DNA of 64,000 nucleotides from Pseudomonas fortuita (GCF_026898135.2 NZ_CP114035.2:3141501-3205500); one strand, 5' to 3'. Counted from the first letter of the stretch, positions 35,019 to 45,247 are shown. Program-made: numbers and translations. The notes: generated by a model from the letters alone, not told the origin.

Positions 35019-37073
35019 ATGTCTGCCGCCCCTACCCTGCAAAGCTTCATCGCCGGCCGCTGGCTCGGCCAGCACGGCGCGCAAGCCCTGCGCAGCGCCC
35101 TTGATGGCCACGTACTTGCCTACAGCCACGAAGAACGCCCGGACTTCGCCGAAGCCGTGGACTTCGCCCGTGCGCGTGGCCTGGCCAGCCTCATGGCCAT
35201 GGACTTCCAGCAGCGTGCTGCACGCCTGAAAGCGCTGGCCCTGTACCTGGCCGAGCGCAAGGAACAGCTTTACGCCCTGTCGCACCATAGCGGCGCCACC
35301 CGTGCCGACAGCTGGATCGACATCGAAGGCGGCAACGCCACATTGTTCTCCTATGCCGGCATCGGCAGCCGCGAGCTGCCGTCGGGCAACCTGGTGCACG
35401 AGGGCCCGGCCATCGCGCTGGGCAAGCAAGGTCATTTCGCCGGCAGCCACATTCTGGTGCCGCGCGCAGGCGTGGCGGTGCACATCAACGCCTTCAACTT
35501 CCCTATCTGGGGCATGCTGGAGAAGTTCGCCCCGACGTTCCTGGCGGGCATGCCGTGCATCGTCAAACCGGCGACTTCCACCAGCTACCTGACCGAAGCC
35601 GTCGTCCGCCTGATGAACGCCTCCGGCCTGCTGCCGGAGGGCAGCTTGCAACTGGTGATTGGCAGCACCGGCGACCTGCTCGACCGCCTTCAAGGCCAGG
35701 ACGTGGTGACCTTCACCGGGTCAGCCGATACCGCCGCAAAATTGCGCGTCACGCCGAACCTGGTGCGCAATTCGGTACCGTTCACCGCCGAAGCCGACTC
35801 GCTGAACTGCGCCATTCTTGGCCCGGATGTGACCCCGGACAGCGAAGAGTTTGACCTGTACATCAAGGAGGTGGTGCGTGAAATGACCACCAAGGCCGGG
35901 CAGAAGTGCACCGCCATCCGCCGCGCCATCGTGCCGGCCAAGCACATTGATGCGGTTGCCACGCGCTTGCGCGAGCGGCTGAGCAAGGTGGTTGTGGGTG
36001 ACCCGTCGCTGGAGGGCGTACGCATGGGGGCTCTGGCTTCCCACGACCAGCAGCACGACGTGACCGAGCGGGTGCGCAGCCTGCTGCAAAGCTGTGACCA
36101 GCTGTTCGGCGCCAGCGACGGCTTCGCCCCGCGTGGCGATGGCGTGGCCGAGGGCGCATTCTTTGCCCCGACCCTGCTACAGGCCCGCGACCCGCACGCC
36201 GACGGCGGCGCCCACGATATCGAAGCGTTCGGCCCGGTCAGCACACTGATGGCCTACCACGACCTTGACGAAGCCTTGATACTGGCCGCCCGAGGCAAAG
36301 GCAGCCTGGTGGCGACCTTGGTCACCGCCGACCGCAGTATTGCGGCCAAGGCCATACCGGTGGCGGCTGCCTGGCATGGCCGCCTGCTGGTGCTCGACAG
36401 CGAGGCCGCCAAGGAATCCACCGGCCACGGCTCGCCGTTGCCACAACTCAAGCACGGCGGGCCGGGCCGGGCCGGCGGCGGTGAAGAACTGGGTGGCTTG
36501 CGCGCGGTCAAGCACTACCTGCAACGCGCCGCAGTACAAGGTTCGCCGAGCATGCTCACGGCGGTCACCGGCGAATACGTGCGCGGTGGCGAAGTGATCG
36601 AGACCGAAGTGCACCCGTTCCGCCGATACTTCGAGCAGTTGCGCATCGGCGAGTCGTTGCTCACCCACCGCCGCACCGTGACCGAAGCCGACCTGGTCAA
36701 CTTCGGCTGCCTGTCGGGGGACCATTTCTACATGCACTTCGACGAAATCGCGGCCAAAGAATCGCAGTTCGGTAAACGTATCGCCCACGGCTACTTCGTC
36801 CTCTCGGCGGCGGCCGGGCTGTTCGTGTCGCCCGGTGCCGGGCCGGTGTTGGCCAACTATGGCCTGGATACGCTGCGCTTCATCAACCCGGTGGGCATTG
36901 GCGATACCATCCAGGCACGGCTGACCTGCAAGCGCAAGATCGACCAGGGCAAAACCAGCCCGCTGGGCCAGCCGCAAGGGGTGGTGGCGTGGGATGTGGA
37001 GGTAACCAACCAGCTGGGTGAGCTGGTGGCCAGCTATGACATTCTGACCCTGGTGTTGAAACAGCCGGCGTGA
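35019..37073 (+). CDS. paaZ: bifunctional oxepin-CoA hydrolase / 3-oxo-5,6-dehydrosuberyl-CoA semialdehyde dehydrogenase
   Basis: 684 residues from ATG 35019 (GGAG nine bases upstream). The aldehyde dehydrogenase domain (about 1-520) has the catalytic Cys in [11 protein letters not shown] and the general-base Glu in FTAEADSLN. The MaoC-like hydratase domain (about 535-684) has [14 protein letters not shown]. The hydratase opens the oxepin ring and the dehydrogenase oxidises the aldehyde with NADP. It is the last gene of the cluster. Confidence 0.95.
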   Translation: MSAAPTLQSFIAGRWLGQHGAQALRSALDGHVLAYSHEERPDFAEAVDFARARGLASLMAMDFQQRAARLKALALYLAERKEQLYALSHHSGATRADSWIDIEGGNATLFSYAGIGSRELPSGNLVHEGPAIALGKQGHFAGSHILVPRAGVAVHINAFNFPIWGMLEKFAPTFLAGMPCIVKPATSTSYLTEAVVRLMNASGLLPEGSLQLVIGSTGDLLDRLQGQDVVTFTGSADTAAKLRVTPNLVRNSVPFTAEADSLNCAILGPDVTPDSEEFDLYIKEVVREMTTKAGQKCTAIRRAIVPAKHIDAVATRLRERLSKVVVGDPSLEGVRMGALASHDQQHDVTERVRSLLQSCDQLFGASDGFAPRGDGVAEGAFFAPTLLQARDPHADGGAHDIEAFGPVSTLMAYHDLDEALILAARGKGSLVATLVTADRSIAAKAIPVAAAWHGRLLVLDSEAAKESTGHGSPLPQLKHGGPGRAGGGEELGGLRAVKHYLQRAAVQGSPSMLTAVTGEYVRGGEVIETEVHPFRRYFEQLRIGESLLTHRRTVTEADLVNFGCLSGDHFYMHFDEIAAKESQFGKRIAHGYFVLSAAAGLFVSPGAGPVLANYGLDTLRFINPVGIGDTIQARLTCKRKIDQGKTSPLGQPQGVVAWDVEVTNQLGELVASYDILTLVLKQPA

Positions 37074-37085
37074 TTTGTTCACCTT

Positions 37086-37122
37086 GCGGGCCCCTTCGCG
37101 GGTAAACCTCGAAAGGGCCCGC
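37086..37122 (+). terminator. hairpin after paaZ
   Basis: GCGGGCCCCTTCG (37086-37098) pairs with CGAAAGGGCCCGC (37110-37122) with one mismatch and an 11-base loop. There is no T-run, but the position, 13 bases after paaZ, fits a transcript end. Confidence 0.65.
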
Positions 37123-37233
37123 ACAAGTGTCCCGACACGGTGCCACCGTTGGTCAGCGACTGCCGCTATCCAGATGACTTTTAAGACAGGTCTTTCGCTC
37201 CTAACCATGAGGATCACAGACGAGGATTGCGCG

Positions 37234-37404
37234 ATGGATTACTTACTGCGGATGGGTGGTGGCAATGTGCAGGATGACTGGCCGGAGCTTGAGCCGGATC
37301 GCCGCAACGACCAAGTGGATGACCCGGATGCCGACCCCAATGTGACTGACGACGAGGAAAATCGCCCCGGCGTCCCGGCCAGTGACCCCGAGTCCGGCGC
37401 CTGA
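37234..37404 (+). CDS. small acidic hypothetical protein
   Basis: 56 residues from ATG 37234 (GAGG upstream); ATG 37207 is possible. The C-terminal part is rich in Asp, Glu and Pro with no hydrophobic segment. I do not recognise it. It resembles in composition the other small acidic proteins of this window (45346-45810, 63672-63836). A strong convergent hairpin follows. Confidence 0.6.
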   Translation: MDYLLRMGGGNVQDDWPELEPDRRNDQVDDPDADPNVTDDEENRPGVPASDPESGA

Positions 37405-37422
37405 CAAAGGGTTTATCCAGGC

Positions 37423-37458
37423 ACCATGCTGCAGCCGGGGACCCCGTTGCAGCATGGT
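37423..37458. terminator. bidirectional terminator hairpin
   Basis: ACCATGCTGCA (37423-37433) and TGCAGCATGGT (37448-37458) form an 11-bp stem enclosing CGGGG-A-CCCCG. It lies between two convergent genes. Confidence 0.75.
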
Positions 37459-37480
37459 TATGTGTCAGGCTGAGGTGGTA

Positions 37481-37750
37481 TTACATCATCGCCGCCGGGT
37501 CTCCCACCGACTGGCTCGGCTTGCTCCCCGAAATCCGCCAGCTTACGCCGGTAATCCCGTAACGCTCGGCCATCGGCCGGCTGATCTTCTTGATCTTCTC
37601 ACGCCCGAACTTGGGAATAATGCCGATACCCGCATCGCAACTTGCCCAATGCCAGGCCTCGGCATTGTCCAGGCGTTCCAGGCGAATGATGAAACTGCGC
37701 GGTTGGCCATGCAGTTGGTAATCGATGATGTACAGCTGTGGGCTAGGCAT
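37481..37750 (-). CDS. DUF6555-like hypothetical protein
   Basis: 89 residues from ATG 37750; the frame upstream to 37918 runs into the next gene and is ignored. It starts MPSPQLYIIDYQLHGQPRSF and contains WHWASCDAGIG and PMAERYGITGV. The pattern matches small conserved pseudomonad proteins of unknown function. It follows the alcohol dehydrogenase gene on the same strand by about 100 bases. Confidence 0.7.
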   Translation of the reverse strand: MPSPQLYIIDYQLHGQPRSFIIRLERLDNAEAWHWASCDAGIGIIPKFGREKIKKISRPMAERYGITGVSWRISGSKPSQSVGDPAAMM

Positions 37751-37848
37751 CGCAGGGGCCTCCTCTTCTCCATGGATGACACCCTGATTGATCGGGCCAT
37801 GGCCAGAAGATTCAAAATTTTGTCGAACATTCGGCACAAGCGGCCGTT

Positions 37849-39057
37849 TCAGCGCACTGCGGCACCCTGACCGCGTGGGTCCGGGGCCGCACCGGGCACC
37901 AGAATCACCTTGCGACACTGATCCTGCTGTCCATTGAACAGTTCGTAGGCACGCGGGGCATCTTCCAGCGCCATGCGGTGGGTGACGATGGCCTGCGGGT
38001 CCAGCCGGCCTGCTTCGATATGCGCCAGCAACTCAGGCAGGTAGCGCTGCACATGGGTCTGCCCCATGCGAAAGGTCAGGCCCTTGTCGAAGGCGTCGCC
38101 AAACAGAAAACCATGGATAAACCCCGCATACACCCCCGGCACACTGACCACCCCACCCCTGCGCACGGCCGCGATACTCTGGCGCAGGGCCTTGCCGCTA
38201 CTGCCTTCGAGCTTAAGCGCGGTGAGCACCGTTTCCGTTGTGCTGCCCTTGGCTTCGAAACCCACCGCATCGATTACCGCATCCACACCACGCATGCCGG
38301 CGGTATGGCGCACGATGCTATCGGCTGGGTCATCATCATAGGCAAAATTGACAGGAATCACTCCGTAGGCCTGATGAGCATAATCCAGCCGGTAGGCACA
38401 TTCATCGACCATGAAGATCTGCTCCACCCCCAGCATGCGTGCGCAAGCAGCAGACAGCAGCCCGACCGGGCCGGCGCCATAGATTGCCAGTGACGAACCC
38501 TGGCCAACTTCGGCATTGAGCACTGCCTGCCAGGCTGTAGGGAGAATGTCCGAGAGAAACAATACCTGATCGTCGGCCAGGTGCCCCGGCACCTTGAACG
38601 GCCCTACATTGCCCTTGGGCACCCGCACATAATCGGCCTGCCCGCCAGGTATGCCGCCATACAGGTGGCTGTAGCCGAACAGCGCTGCGCCAGACGGTAT
38701 GGTCTTCTTGTTCAGCAGTGCGCCTCGCCCCGTGTTGGTCGTTTCGCAGGCGGCAAACAAGTCGTGTTGGCAAAAAAAGCAGTCACCGCAGGCGATGACA
38801 AACGGGATCACTACCCGGTCACCCGGGCGCACCGCGGTTACCGCGCTGCCCACCTCTTCGACGATGCCCATGAATTCGTGGCCAAGAATATCGCCTTGCT
38901 CGACCATGGGGATCTTGCCCCGGTACAGGTGCAGGTCGGAGCCGCAAATGGCTGTGGCCGTTACCCGCAGCAAGATATCGTCGTCTTCCTGCAGACCGGG
39001 CTCTGCAACGGTGTCGACGCGGACATCCCCTGCGCCGTGATAGGTCAATGCGCGCAT
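37849..39057 (-). CDS. zinc-dependent alcohol dehydrogenase (glutathione-independent formaldehyde dehydrogenase-like)
   Basis: 402 residues from ATG 39057 (GGAG upstream). It has a catalytic zinc site ([10 protein letters not shown], about 38-47; [12 protein letters not shown]), a structural Cys cluster ([16 protein letters not shown]) and the NAD fold ([14 protein letters not shown]). The long insert with [20 protein letters not shown] is typical of the large Adh group related to dismutating formaldehyde dehydrogenase. Substrate unknown; no partner gene is adjacent. Confidence 0.85.
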   Translation of the reverse strand: MRALTYHGAGDVRVDTVAEPGLQEDDDILLRVTATAICGSDLHLYRGKIPMVEQGDILGHEFMGIVEEVGSAVTAVRPGDRVVIPFVIACGDCFFCQHDLFAACETTNTGRGALLNKKTIPSGAALFGYSHLYGGIPGGQADYVRVPKGNVGPFKVPGHLADDQVLFLSDILPTAWQAVLNAEVGQGSSLAIYGAGPVGLLSAACARMLGVEQIFMVDECAYRLDYAHQAYGVIPVNFAYDDDPADSIVRHTAGMRGVDAVIDAVGFEAKGSTTETVLTALKLEGSSGKALRQSIAAVRRGGVVSVPGVYAGFIHGFLFGDAFDKGLTFRMGQTHVQRYLPELLAHIEAGRLDPQAIVTHRMALEDAPRAYELFNGQQDQCRKVILVPGAAPDPRGQGAAVR

Positions 39058-39160
39058 GCTCGTTTCTCCTGACGAAGTCATGGCGCGATTCCGGATTCGC
39101 AAACCCGAAATCGCTGCCGGGCACCACATGTGTTCCTGGACATTCAGCGAGCGGTTGCCC

Positions 39161-39370
39161 TCACGGGTTGCGCCCCCCGCCGTGGCTGTTCTGGCCACCC
39201 TTGCGGCCAGCTTCCGATGCACGCTGTCGGTCGTTGGCGAAATTGCCGCCAGATGCCTGCCCCCCCTTGTGGCCCGCGCGCGAAGCACGCTCCCGGTCAT
39301 TGGCAAAATTGCCCGGGTTGGTTTCCTTGGTGCCGCCGCGCTGGCTTGTCCGCTCTTGATCCTGCGCCAT
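39161..39370 (-). CDS. KGG-repeat stress protein
   Basis: 69 residues from ATG 39370 (GGAGAA upstream). It has repeated [20 protein letters not shown] and [17 protein letters not shown] units, the stress-induced repeat motif of YciG/Con-10-type proteins. These are hydrophilic proteins linked to dehydration and stationary-phase stress. A second member of the same family is encoded at 55873-56055. Confidence 0.85.
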   Translation of the reverse strand: MAQDQERTSQRGGTKETNPGNFANDRERASRAGHKGGQASGGNFANDRQRASEAGRKGGQNSHGGGRNP

Positions 39371-39633
39371 GTGGGTTCTCCTTGCGATGGATAGGCTGGT
39401 GACACGAATCTGTGCCATGCCTAGTTTCCGAGCCACTGTTGCCCGGCTCTGCTCAATGCTTTTGCTGGCAACTGACCAGTGGCACAAATCTTACGCCAGC
39501 AAAATGTTTGCGTGGCGGGCGAAAGCCGTGGGTGGCACGTTACGTGCTTTGACCGTTCGTCGGGTTAAACGCAACGTTTATTGCCGCCAACGGCCATATC
39601 TTCATGCAATAAGCGCATCACCAAGGAGCATGA

Positions 39634-40032
39634 ATGAAGCTGAACAAGGATCGCGCCACCATCATCTGCCGGCACGGCAAGCAAACACAAAAATGGTTAT
39701 GGGTGCGAAAATCCAACGGTGCCTGGACCCTCCCCGGCGGCAAGATCGAGCCTGGCGAGACGCCAGCGCAAGCTGCAGAGCGTGAGTTGCTGGAAGAAAC
39801 CGGGCTGCAGGCAGCGTCACTGACCTTGCTGATGCGTCACGAGGCCCCCGCGCGTATGCATTACGTGTTCGAAGCAGAGTTTGCCGACGCGCCGCAGCCC
39901 AAGGCGCAGCATGAAATTACCGACTGCCGCTTTGCCCATCTGGACCAGGCGCCTGGGCTCAAGGGTGAGATCAAGTTGCTGATCCGCTCGCTGCTGGCCT
40001 GTGACAGAGCCACCGCCGCGTCAGTTCGGTAA
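39634..40032 (+). CDS. NUDIX hydrolase
   Basis: 132 residues. The NUDIX box [23 protein letters not shown] is complete (about 34-56). These enzymes cleave nucleoside diphosphates linked to another group; the substrate is not evident. The short form and basic N-terminus resemble small house-cleaning NUDIX proteins. ATG 39634 follows CAAGGAG. Confidence 0.87.
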   Translation: MKLNKDRATIICRHGKQTQKWLWVRKSNGAWTLPGGKIEPGETPAQAAERELLEETGLQAASLTLLMRHEAPARMHYVFEAEFADAPQPKAQHEITDCRFAHLDQAPGLKGEIKLLIRSLLACDRATAASVR

Positions 40033-40045
40033 GCCCGGTTACTCG

Positions 40046-40081
40046 GTGCGTGCCTTCGCGCAACTGTGAAGAGGCACGCAC
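40046..40081. terminator. convergent terminator hairpin
   Basis: GTGCGTGCCT (40046-40055) and AGGCACGCAC (40072-40081) make a perfect 10-bp stem between the convergent NUDIX and ClpP-like genes. Confidence 0.7.
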
Positions 40082-40090
40082 AGCCACACC

Positions 40091-40642
40091 CTAGGCATGC
40101 ACACTCCACTGAACCGACTGCGCCTCGATTGGCATTTCGTCGATGGCATGAATCATCCCGTTATCCAGCGCCTCACGTGGCCCCAGAATCCGCGGATAGG
40201 CCATCAGGTACCGCGGCACGTCCAGTACCTCCGTTGCCCCCTGGGTTCGTTCGGCGACAATCTGCGCATACAACTTCAAATCATAATCCAGGCTCATGGC
40301 GTACTCAGCCATGCGCGAATGATCCACCGAACCGTGCAAGGTCCAGTGAAACGGGTGGAACAGGAACTTGCTGAAACTGCACGCCGTGCGCCGTTCCCCT
40401 GCCAGGAACAGGATATTGCCCATGGACTCCACCGTGCCCAGGTTGTGGGTATGCACCTCGACCGGTAACGCCCGCAGGAAGTTGTACAGGGTGAAGCCAT
40501 AACTGCACTCGCCGCCCATGGTAGCGATGTTCAGTTGCAGGATACCGGCGCCCTGTTGCAGCGCCCGCGAACAGGTGTTGATCAGGTTGCCACAGGTCGA
40601 CGAGTTGATCGGCCCGGTGAAATGGATGATATGTCTGGCCAT
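40091..40642 (-). CDS. ClpP-like serine protease fold protein, non-canonical triad
   Basis: 183 residues from ATG 40642. The ClpP/crotonase-type fold is clear: an ATMGGECSYGFTLYNFL loop (oxyanion), Ser73 in GTVESMGNILFLAG and His96 in SKFLFHPFHW line up with the ClpP catalytic Ser and His. At the place of the third residue (ERDRFLSAPEA in ClpP) this protein has AYPRILGPREA, so Pro150 replaces Asp. It has no propeptide and no ClpX neighbour. It could be a weak or alternative-triad peptidase. Confidence 0.77.
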   Translation of the reverse strand: MARHIIHFTGPINSSTCGNLINTCSRALQQGAGILQLNIATMGGECSYGFTLYNFLRALPVEVHTHNLGTVESMGNILFLAGERRTACSFSKFLFHPFHWTLHGSVDHSRMAEYAMSLDYDLKLYAQIVAERTQGATEVLDVPRYLMAYPRILGPREALDNGMIHAIDEMPIEAQSVQWSVHA

Positions 40643-40823
40643 GCTTGCCTCGATTTTATCCTGACACCCTTCCACGAAGCGGGTATCCGGTGGAAACGCC
40701 AAGCGCCGCAAAGTTCAACCTGGTATCAGCCTTTCCCGTTGGTCAAACGTGCTGAACCCTGGCCTGTCTTTATCGGTCGCACTTTGGAGCGACCGAAATA
40801 GAACCGGCAATGAGGACGGCAGC

Positions 40824-41741
40824 GTGAGCGATATCCGCATCGGTATCTCCGGGTGGCGCTATGGCCCCTGGCGCAAGGACTTTTACCCCAAGGGGCTGAG
40901 GCAGGACGACGAACTGGCCTTCGCTTCGCGGGCGGTGAACAGCATCGAAATCAATGGCTCGTTCTACAGCCTGCAAACGCCTGAACGTTACCAGGGCTGG
41001 CGTGACGAGACGCCGGACGACTTCGTGTTCGCGGTGAAGGGGCCGCGGTATATCACGCACGTACGGCGGCTTAGGGACATCGAAGAACCGGTGGCGAACT
41101 TTTTCGCCTCAGGCCCACTGTTGCTGGGCAAGAAGCTTGGCCCGATCCTGTGGCAATTTCCACCGAACATGAAGTTCGATGAAGAGCGTTTTGCCCGGTT
41201 TCTCGAACTGCTGCCGCGTAACCATAAAGCGGCTCGTGAATGTGCCAAACACTGCGCGGCACGCTTGCAGGGCAACGGCAGCTTGGGCATACACGGCAAT
41301 GCACGGTTGCGTCATGCCGTGGAGATCCGTAACGAGAGTTTCCTCTGTGAGACCTTCATCAAGCTGTTGCGCAAGCACCGGGTCGCTTTGGTAGTTGCCG
41401 ACAGCGCCGGCAAATGGCCGTATGTGGAAGACGTTACCGCCGACTTTGTGTACATGCGCCTGCATGGCGATGTCGAGCTCTACAGCAGTGGGTATACGGC
41501 CAACGCACTGAGGCGCTGGAAGCAGCGCATCCAGCGCTGGAGCCAGGGTAGCCAGGCTGAGGATGCGCAATTGGTCGTCCAGGGCTCGCCGCCGCGTCGG
41601 GCGACCCGCGATGTCTACTGCTATTTCGACAACGACCAGAAGGTTCACGCCCCCTACGATGCGCGACGCCTGCTGCAGAAGCTGTCGCTGGACCATGAGC
41701 TCATGACCGAGCCTGGCGTCCTGCCGGAGGTGGCCTTGTGA
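40824..41741 (+). CDS. DUF72 family protein
   Basis: 305 residues from GTG 40824 (TGAGGA upstream). DUF72 hallmarks are present: IRIGISGWRYGPWRKDFYPKG at the start, VNSIEINGSFYSLQ, and AVEIRNESF with RLHGDVELY later. TIM-barrel proteins of unknown activity. It overlaps the phosphatase gene by four bases and so opens a four-gene operon with clsB and ybhN homologues. Confidence 0.87.
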   Translation: MSDIRIGISGWRYGPWRKDFYPKGLRQDDELAFASRAVNSIEINGSFYSLQTPERYQGWRDETPDDFVFAVKGPRYITHVRRLRDIEEPVANFFASGPLLLGKKLGPILWQFPPNMKFDEERFARFLELLPRNHKAARECAKHCAARLQGNGSLGIHGNARLRHAVEIRNESFLCETFIKLLRKHRVALVVADSAGKWPYVEDVTADFVYMRLHGDVELYSSGYTANALRRWKQRIQRWSQGSQAEDAQLVVQGSPPRRATRDVYCYFDNDQKVHAPYDARRLLQKLSLDHELMTEPGVLPEVAL

Positions 41742-42523
41742 ACAAGACCCTGCCCGCCCCACGCAGCATCATCGACAAGGTCACTGCGGTACGCCGGCTC
41801 AATGTGCTGACACTGAACGTGCACAAGGGCTTCACCTTTTTCAATCGGCGCTTCATCCTGCCGGAATTGCGCGAGGCCGTGCGTGCCACGGGCGCCGACC
41901 TGGTGTTTCTCCAGGAGGTGCACGGCAGCCATCAGCAGCATGCCCTGCGCCATGCGGCCTGGCCAGAAATGCCGCAGTACGAGTTTCTTGCCGACAGCAT
42001 GTGGCCGCAGTTCGCCTACGGGCGCAATGCCGTATACCCGCATGGCGATCACGGTAACGCGCTGCTGTCGAAATTCCCCATTACTCACTTCAACAACCTC
42101 GATGTGTCAGTACAGGGCAATGAGCAGCGCGGCCTGCTGCACTGCCAGCTGGACGTGCCAGGCCACGACCAGGTGCATGCGGTGTGCGTGCACCTGGGCC
42201 TGCGCGAAGCCCACCGGCAGCGCCAGGTGAAGCTGATGCTCGACCTGCTGGCCAGTCTGCCGCCTGAAGCGCCGGTCATTATCGCCGGCGATTTCAACGA
42301 CTGGCGCCTGAAAGCAGATGCCGTGCTGTGCGAACACCTGATAGAGGCTTTCGGCGAGCACTTCGGCACCCCGGCGCGCAGTTTCCCCGCGCGCCTGCCG
42401 TTGTTGCGGCTGGACCGCATCTATTTGCGCAACGCCATGCCCGGCACTGCCCAAGTGCTCTCGACATACCCGTGGTCGCACCTGTCCGACCACGCCCCAT
42501 TGGCTGCGGAGATCAACCTGTGA
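41738..42523 (+). CDS. endonuclease/exonuclease/phosphatase-family protein (YbhP-like)
   Basis: 261 residues, GTG start overlapping the DUF72 stop. EEP-fold signatures: LTLNVHKGF, FLQEVHG, AGDFNDWRLK and SDHAPLAAEI at the end. It lies directly before clsB and a ybhN homologue, the same order as ybhP-clsB-ybhN in E. coli. A phospholipid-related phosphodiesterase role is inferred from that. Confidence 0.85.
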   Translation: MNKTLPAPRSIIDKVTAVRRLNVLTLNVHKGFTFFNRRFILPELREAVRATGADLVFLQEVHGSHQQHALRHAAWPEMPQYEFLADSMWPQFAYGRNAVYPHGDHGNALLSKFPITHFNNLDVSVQGNEQRGLLHCQLDVPGHDQVHAVCVHLGLREAHRQRQVKLMLDLLASLPPEAPVIIAGDFNDWRLKADAVLCEHLIEAFGEHFGTPARSFPARLPLLRLDRIYLRNAMPGTAQVLSTYPWSHLSDHAPLAAEINL

Positions 42524-43722
42524 ATCGACCTTGGGTGGACGGCAACAGCGTGCAGTTGCTGATCAATGGCGAGCAATACTACCCCCGCGTCTTCGAGGCC
42601 ATGGCCCAGGCGCGGGAAGAAATTCTGCTGGAAACCTTCATCATCTTCGACGACAAGGTCGGCCAGCAGTTACAACAGGTGCTGATCGACGCTGCCCAGC
42701 GCGGTGTGCGGGTGGAGGTAGCGGTGGATGGCTACGGCACTGCCGACCTGCCCACCGAATTCATTTCGGCCATGACCGATGCCGGCGTGAGCTTTCACGC
42801 TTTCGACCCACAGCCCCGGCTGGTGGGCATGCGCACCAACCTGTTCCGGCGCCTGCACCGCAAGATCGTGGTAGTCGACGGTGAGCGGGCATTTATCGGC
42901 GGTATCAACTACAGCGCCGATCATCTTGGCGACTTTGGTGCCATGGCCAAGCAGGATTATGCGGTGGAGGTCACCGGCCCGGTGGTAGCGCAGGTGCATG
43001 CTGCCAGCAAGCGCCTGATGTCGCCGGTGCTGCAGCCACCCAGCGCGGTACGCCCGGTAACCGAGCCGGCCGGGGCCAGCAGCGCCGTGCTGGTCGAACG
43101 CGACAACGGGCTGCGCAGTACCGATATCGAAACCCACTACCTGCAGGCTTTTCGTGGTGCAAAGCAGCGCATCGTGGTTGCCAACGCGTATTTCTTCCCG
43201 GGTTATCGATTGATGCGGGAGCTGCGCAACGCCGCCCGGCGTGGCGTGGATGTGCGCTTGATTCTGCAGGGCCAGCCTGACATGCGCTGGGTCCGTGCAC
43301 TTTCGAGGCTGCTGTACAACTATCTGCTGCGCGACGGCGTGGCCATCCACGAATACTGCCAGCGGCCTCTGCACGGCAAGGTTGCACTGGTTGACGATGA
43401 GTGGTCCACCGTTGGCTCCAGCAACCTTGATCCGTTGAGCCTGTCATTCAACCTGGAGGCCAATCTTTTCATCCGTGATCGAGCCTTCAACCAGCAACTG
43501 AACCAGCATCTACAGGCCCTGGCCAGCGAGCAATGCAAGCCGGTCACCCTGGAGCGCATGATTCGCGGTTACTGGTGGCGGGCACCGCTGATCTTCGTGT
43601 GCTTCCACGTGATCCGCCATTTTCCGCGCATTGCTGGCTGGTTCCCGGCACACCGCCAGCGTTTGCGCTCGGTGCAGCCGGAAGTCGAGGCTCAGGGTAA
43701 CCTGCACGAGGGCAATACCTGA
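42520..43722 (+). CDS. clsB: cardiolipin synthase B
   Basis: 400 residues from GTG 42520 (GTGA overlap). Two phospholipase D motifs: H113-x-K115-x4-D120 (HRKIVVVDGERAFIGG) and H285-x-K287-x4-D292 (HGKVALVDDEWSTVGSSN). ClsB joins phosphatidylglycerol molecules, or other alcohols, into cardiolipin-type lipids at the inner membrane. It lacks N-terminal membrane helices, as ClsB does. Coupled with flanking genes. Confidence 0.9.
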   Translation: MNRPWVDGNSVQLLINGEQYYPRVFEAMAQAREEILLETFIIFDDKVGQQLQQVLIDAAQRGVRVEVAVDGYGTADLPTEFISAMTDAGVSFHAFDPQPRLVGMRTNLFRRLHRKIVVVDGERAFIGGINYSADHLGDFGAMAKQDYAVEVTGPVVAQVHAASKRLMSPVLQPPSAVRPVTEPAGASSAVLVERDNGLRSTDIETHYLQAFRGAKQRIVVANAYFFPGYRLMRELRNAARRGVDVRLILQGQPDMRWVRALSRLLYNYLLRDGVAIHEYCQRPLHGKVALVDDEWSTVGSSNLDPLSLSFNLEANLFIRDRAFNQQLNQHLQALASEQCKPVTLERMIRGYWWRAPLIFVCFHVIRHFPRIAGWFPAHRQRLRSVQPEVEAQGNLHEGNT

Positions 43723-44675
43723 TGGCGCGCAAAGGCTGGCAAACCTGGGTGAAACGCCTGTTCACGCTGGCGTTCCTCATTCTCATACCTGTTCTGCTGT
43801 TTATGCTGGCACGCAATCTGGACTGGAATGAAGTGCGCCAGTCGTTGCTGGCCTACAAGCCCGGCACCCTGGCCATCGGCCTTGCGCTGGCGCTGTGCAG
43901 CTACCTGACATTTGCCAGTTACGACCTGCTGGCACGGGCCTACACCGGCCACCAGTTGCCCGCCCGGCAGGTGCTGCCAGTCGCCTTCGTGTGCTACGCC
44001 TTCAATCTCAACTTCACGACCTGGGTAGGCGGCGTTGCATTGCGCTACCGGTTATATGGCCGCCTGGGCCTGGATACCCCGACCATTACGCGCATCCTCA
44101 CCTTGGGCCTGTTGACCAACTGGATGGGCTACATGCTGCTGGCCGGCACCGTATTCGCCCTCGGCTTCGTGGAGCTGCCCAGCAGCTGGGCGGTGGGCGC
44201 TACAGGTCTGCGCCTGATCGGCTTGCTGCTGTTGGCGATCGCGGGTGGGTACCTGCTGGCCTGTGGTTTTGCAACCAAGCGCACGTGGTCCTGGCGCAAC
44301 CACGAAGTGACGCTACCGTCGCTGCGTTTGGCACTGTGCCAGGTTGCGCTGGGTGCCAGCAACTGGGCGCTGATGGCGCTGCTGATCTTCTGGTTGCTGC
44401 CGGGCGAGGCTTTTTACCCGTCCATTCTCGGCATCCTGCTGATCAGTTGCGTGGCTGGCGTGGTTGCGCATATCCCTGCGGGGCTGGGCGTACTTGAGGC
44501 AGTGTTTCTGGCCTTGCTGCACGGGCAGATGGCCCAAGGCACGCTTGTGGCTGCCTTGCTCGGGTATCGCACACTGTACTACCTGATTCCACTGCTACTG
44601 GCAGTGGTTACCTACCTGGTCCTGGAAAAACGCGCCAAGGCCATGCGCCAAGGCGACAAGCCCGCCCAGACCTGA
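43722..44675 (+). CDS. YbhN-like integral membrane protein (UPF0104 / LPG synthase transmembrane family)
   Basis: 317 residues with about eight membrane segments. ATG overlaps the clsB stop (TGATG). The motif NLNFTTWVGGVALRYRLYGRLGL and HIPAGLGVLEAVFL near the end fit the lysylphosphatidylglycerol-synthase/flippase-like family without its catalytic domain. It probably acts on phospholipids with ClsB. Confidence 0.85.
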   Translation: MARKGWQTWVKRLFTLAFLILIPVLLFMLARNLDWNEVRQSLLAYKPGTLAIGLALALCSYLTFASYDLLARAYTGHQLPARQVLPVAFVCYAFNLNFTTWVGGVALRYRLYGRLGLDTPTITRILTLGLLTNWMGYMLLAGTVFALGFVELPSSWAVGATGLRLIGLLLLAIAGGYLLACGFATKRTWSWRNHEVTLPSLRLALCQVALGASNWALMALLIFWLLPGEAFYPSILGILLISCVAGVVAHIPAGLGVLEAVFLALLHGQMAQGTLVAALLGYRTLYYLIPLLLAVVTYLVLEKRAKAMRQGDKPAQT

Positions 44676-44703
44676 CGAGGGCCGCTGGCCCTGGAGGTGG
44701 CAA

Positions 44704-45120
44704 ATGCGTGTACGGATCTTGACGCTGATGGTCGTCAGCCTGGTCTGCGGCCAGGCCGTGGCCGAGGGCTGCAACGTACTGACCCGCTCATCCAGCGATG
44801 CCGTAACACCCGTGGAGCGGCACACCTGCTACAGCTACAGCAACCTGCCCGCCGAAGCGATCAACTGGTCGTGTAGCAACGAGAGCAAGGACATGCTCAA
44901 CAGCGAAAAGAGCAAGGTAGCGCGCTGTGCGGATGGCAGCGTGGGCAGCTGCATCGCGCCTTTGACTCAGGAAGCGCTGGCCAACCCCAAATCCGTAGGA
45001 GGGGACAAACCAGCGTTGCCCAAAGATGCGCGGGTAATCACCTATTATTACGACACCCCCAGCCTCGGCCAGGCCCGCACCGATTGCGAACGAAACAACG
45101 GCATCTGGCAAACCCACTAA
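44704..45120 (+). CDS. hypothetical secreted protein
   Basis: 138 residues with a signal peptide cleaved near GQAVA (about residue 20). About seven Cys in the mature part suggest disulfides. It is followed by REP elements. GGAGG upstream of ATG supports the start. I do not recognise a family. It may belong to the ybhP-clsB-ybhN operon (28-base gap). Confidence 0.7.
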   Translation: MRVRILTLMVVSLVCGQAVAEGCNVLTRSSSDAVTPVERHTCYSYSNLPAEAINWSCSNESKDMLNSEKSKVARCADGSVGSCIAPLTQEALANPKSVGGDKPALPKDARVITYYYDTPSLGQARTDCERNNGIWQTH

Positions 45121-45157
45121 CCCGCCACGCCTACCGCCGCTTCCACAGAAAGGGGCT

Positions 45158-45247
45158 CTGTGGGAGCGGGCTCGTCCCGCGAACACCGGCAAAGCCGGTG
45201 CCAGGCACCGCATGCCCCCAATTCGCGGGACAAGCCCGCTCCCACAG
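45158..45247. repeat. inverted REP pair (BIME)
   Basis: REP units at 45158-45182 (TGTGGGAGCGGGCTCGTCCC...) and 45223-45247 in opposite orientation, with a small CCGGC/GCCGG hairpin between them. Located between convergent genes. Confidence 0.85.
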
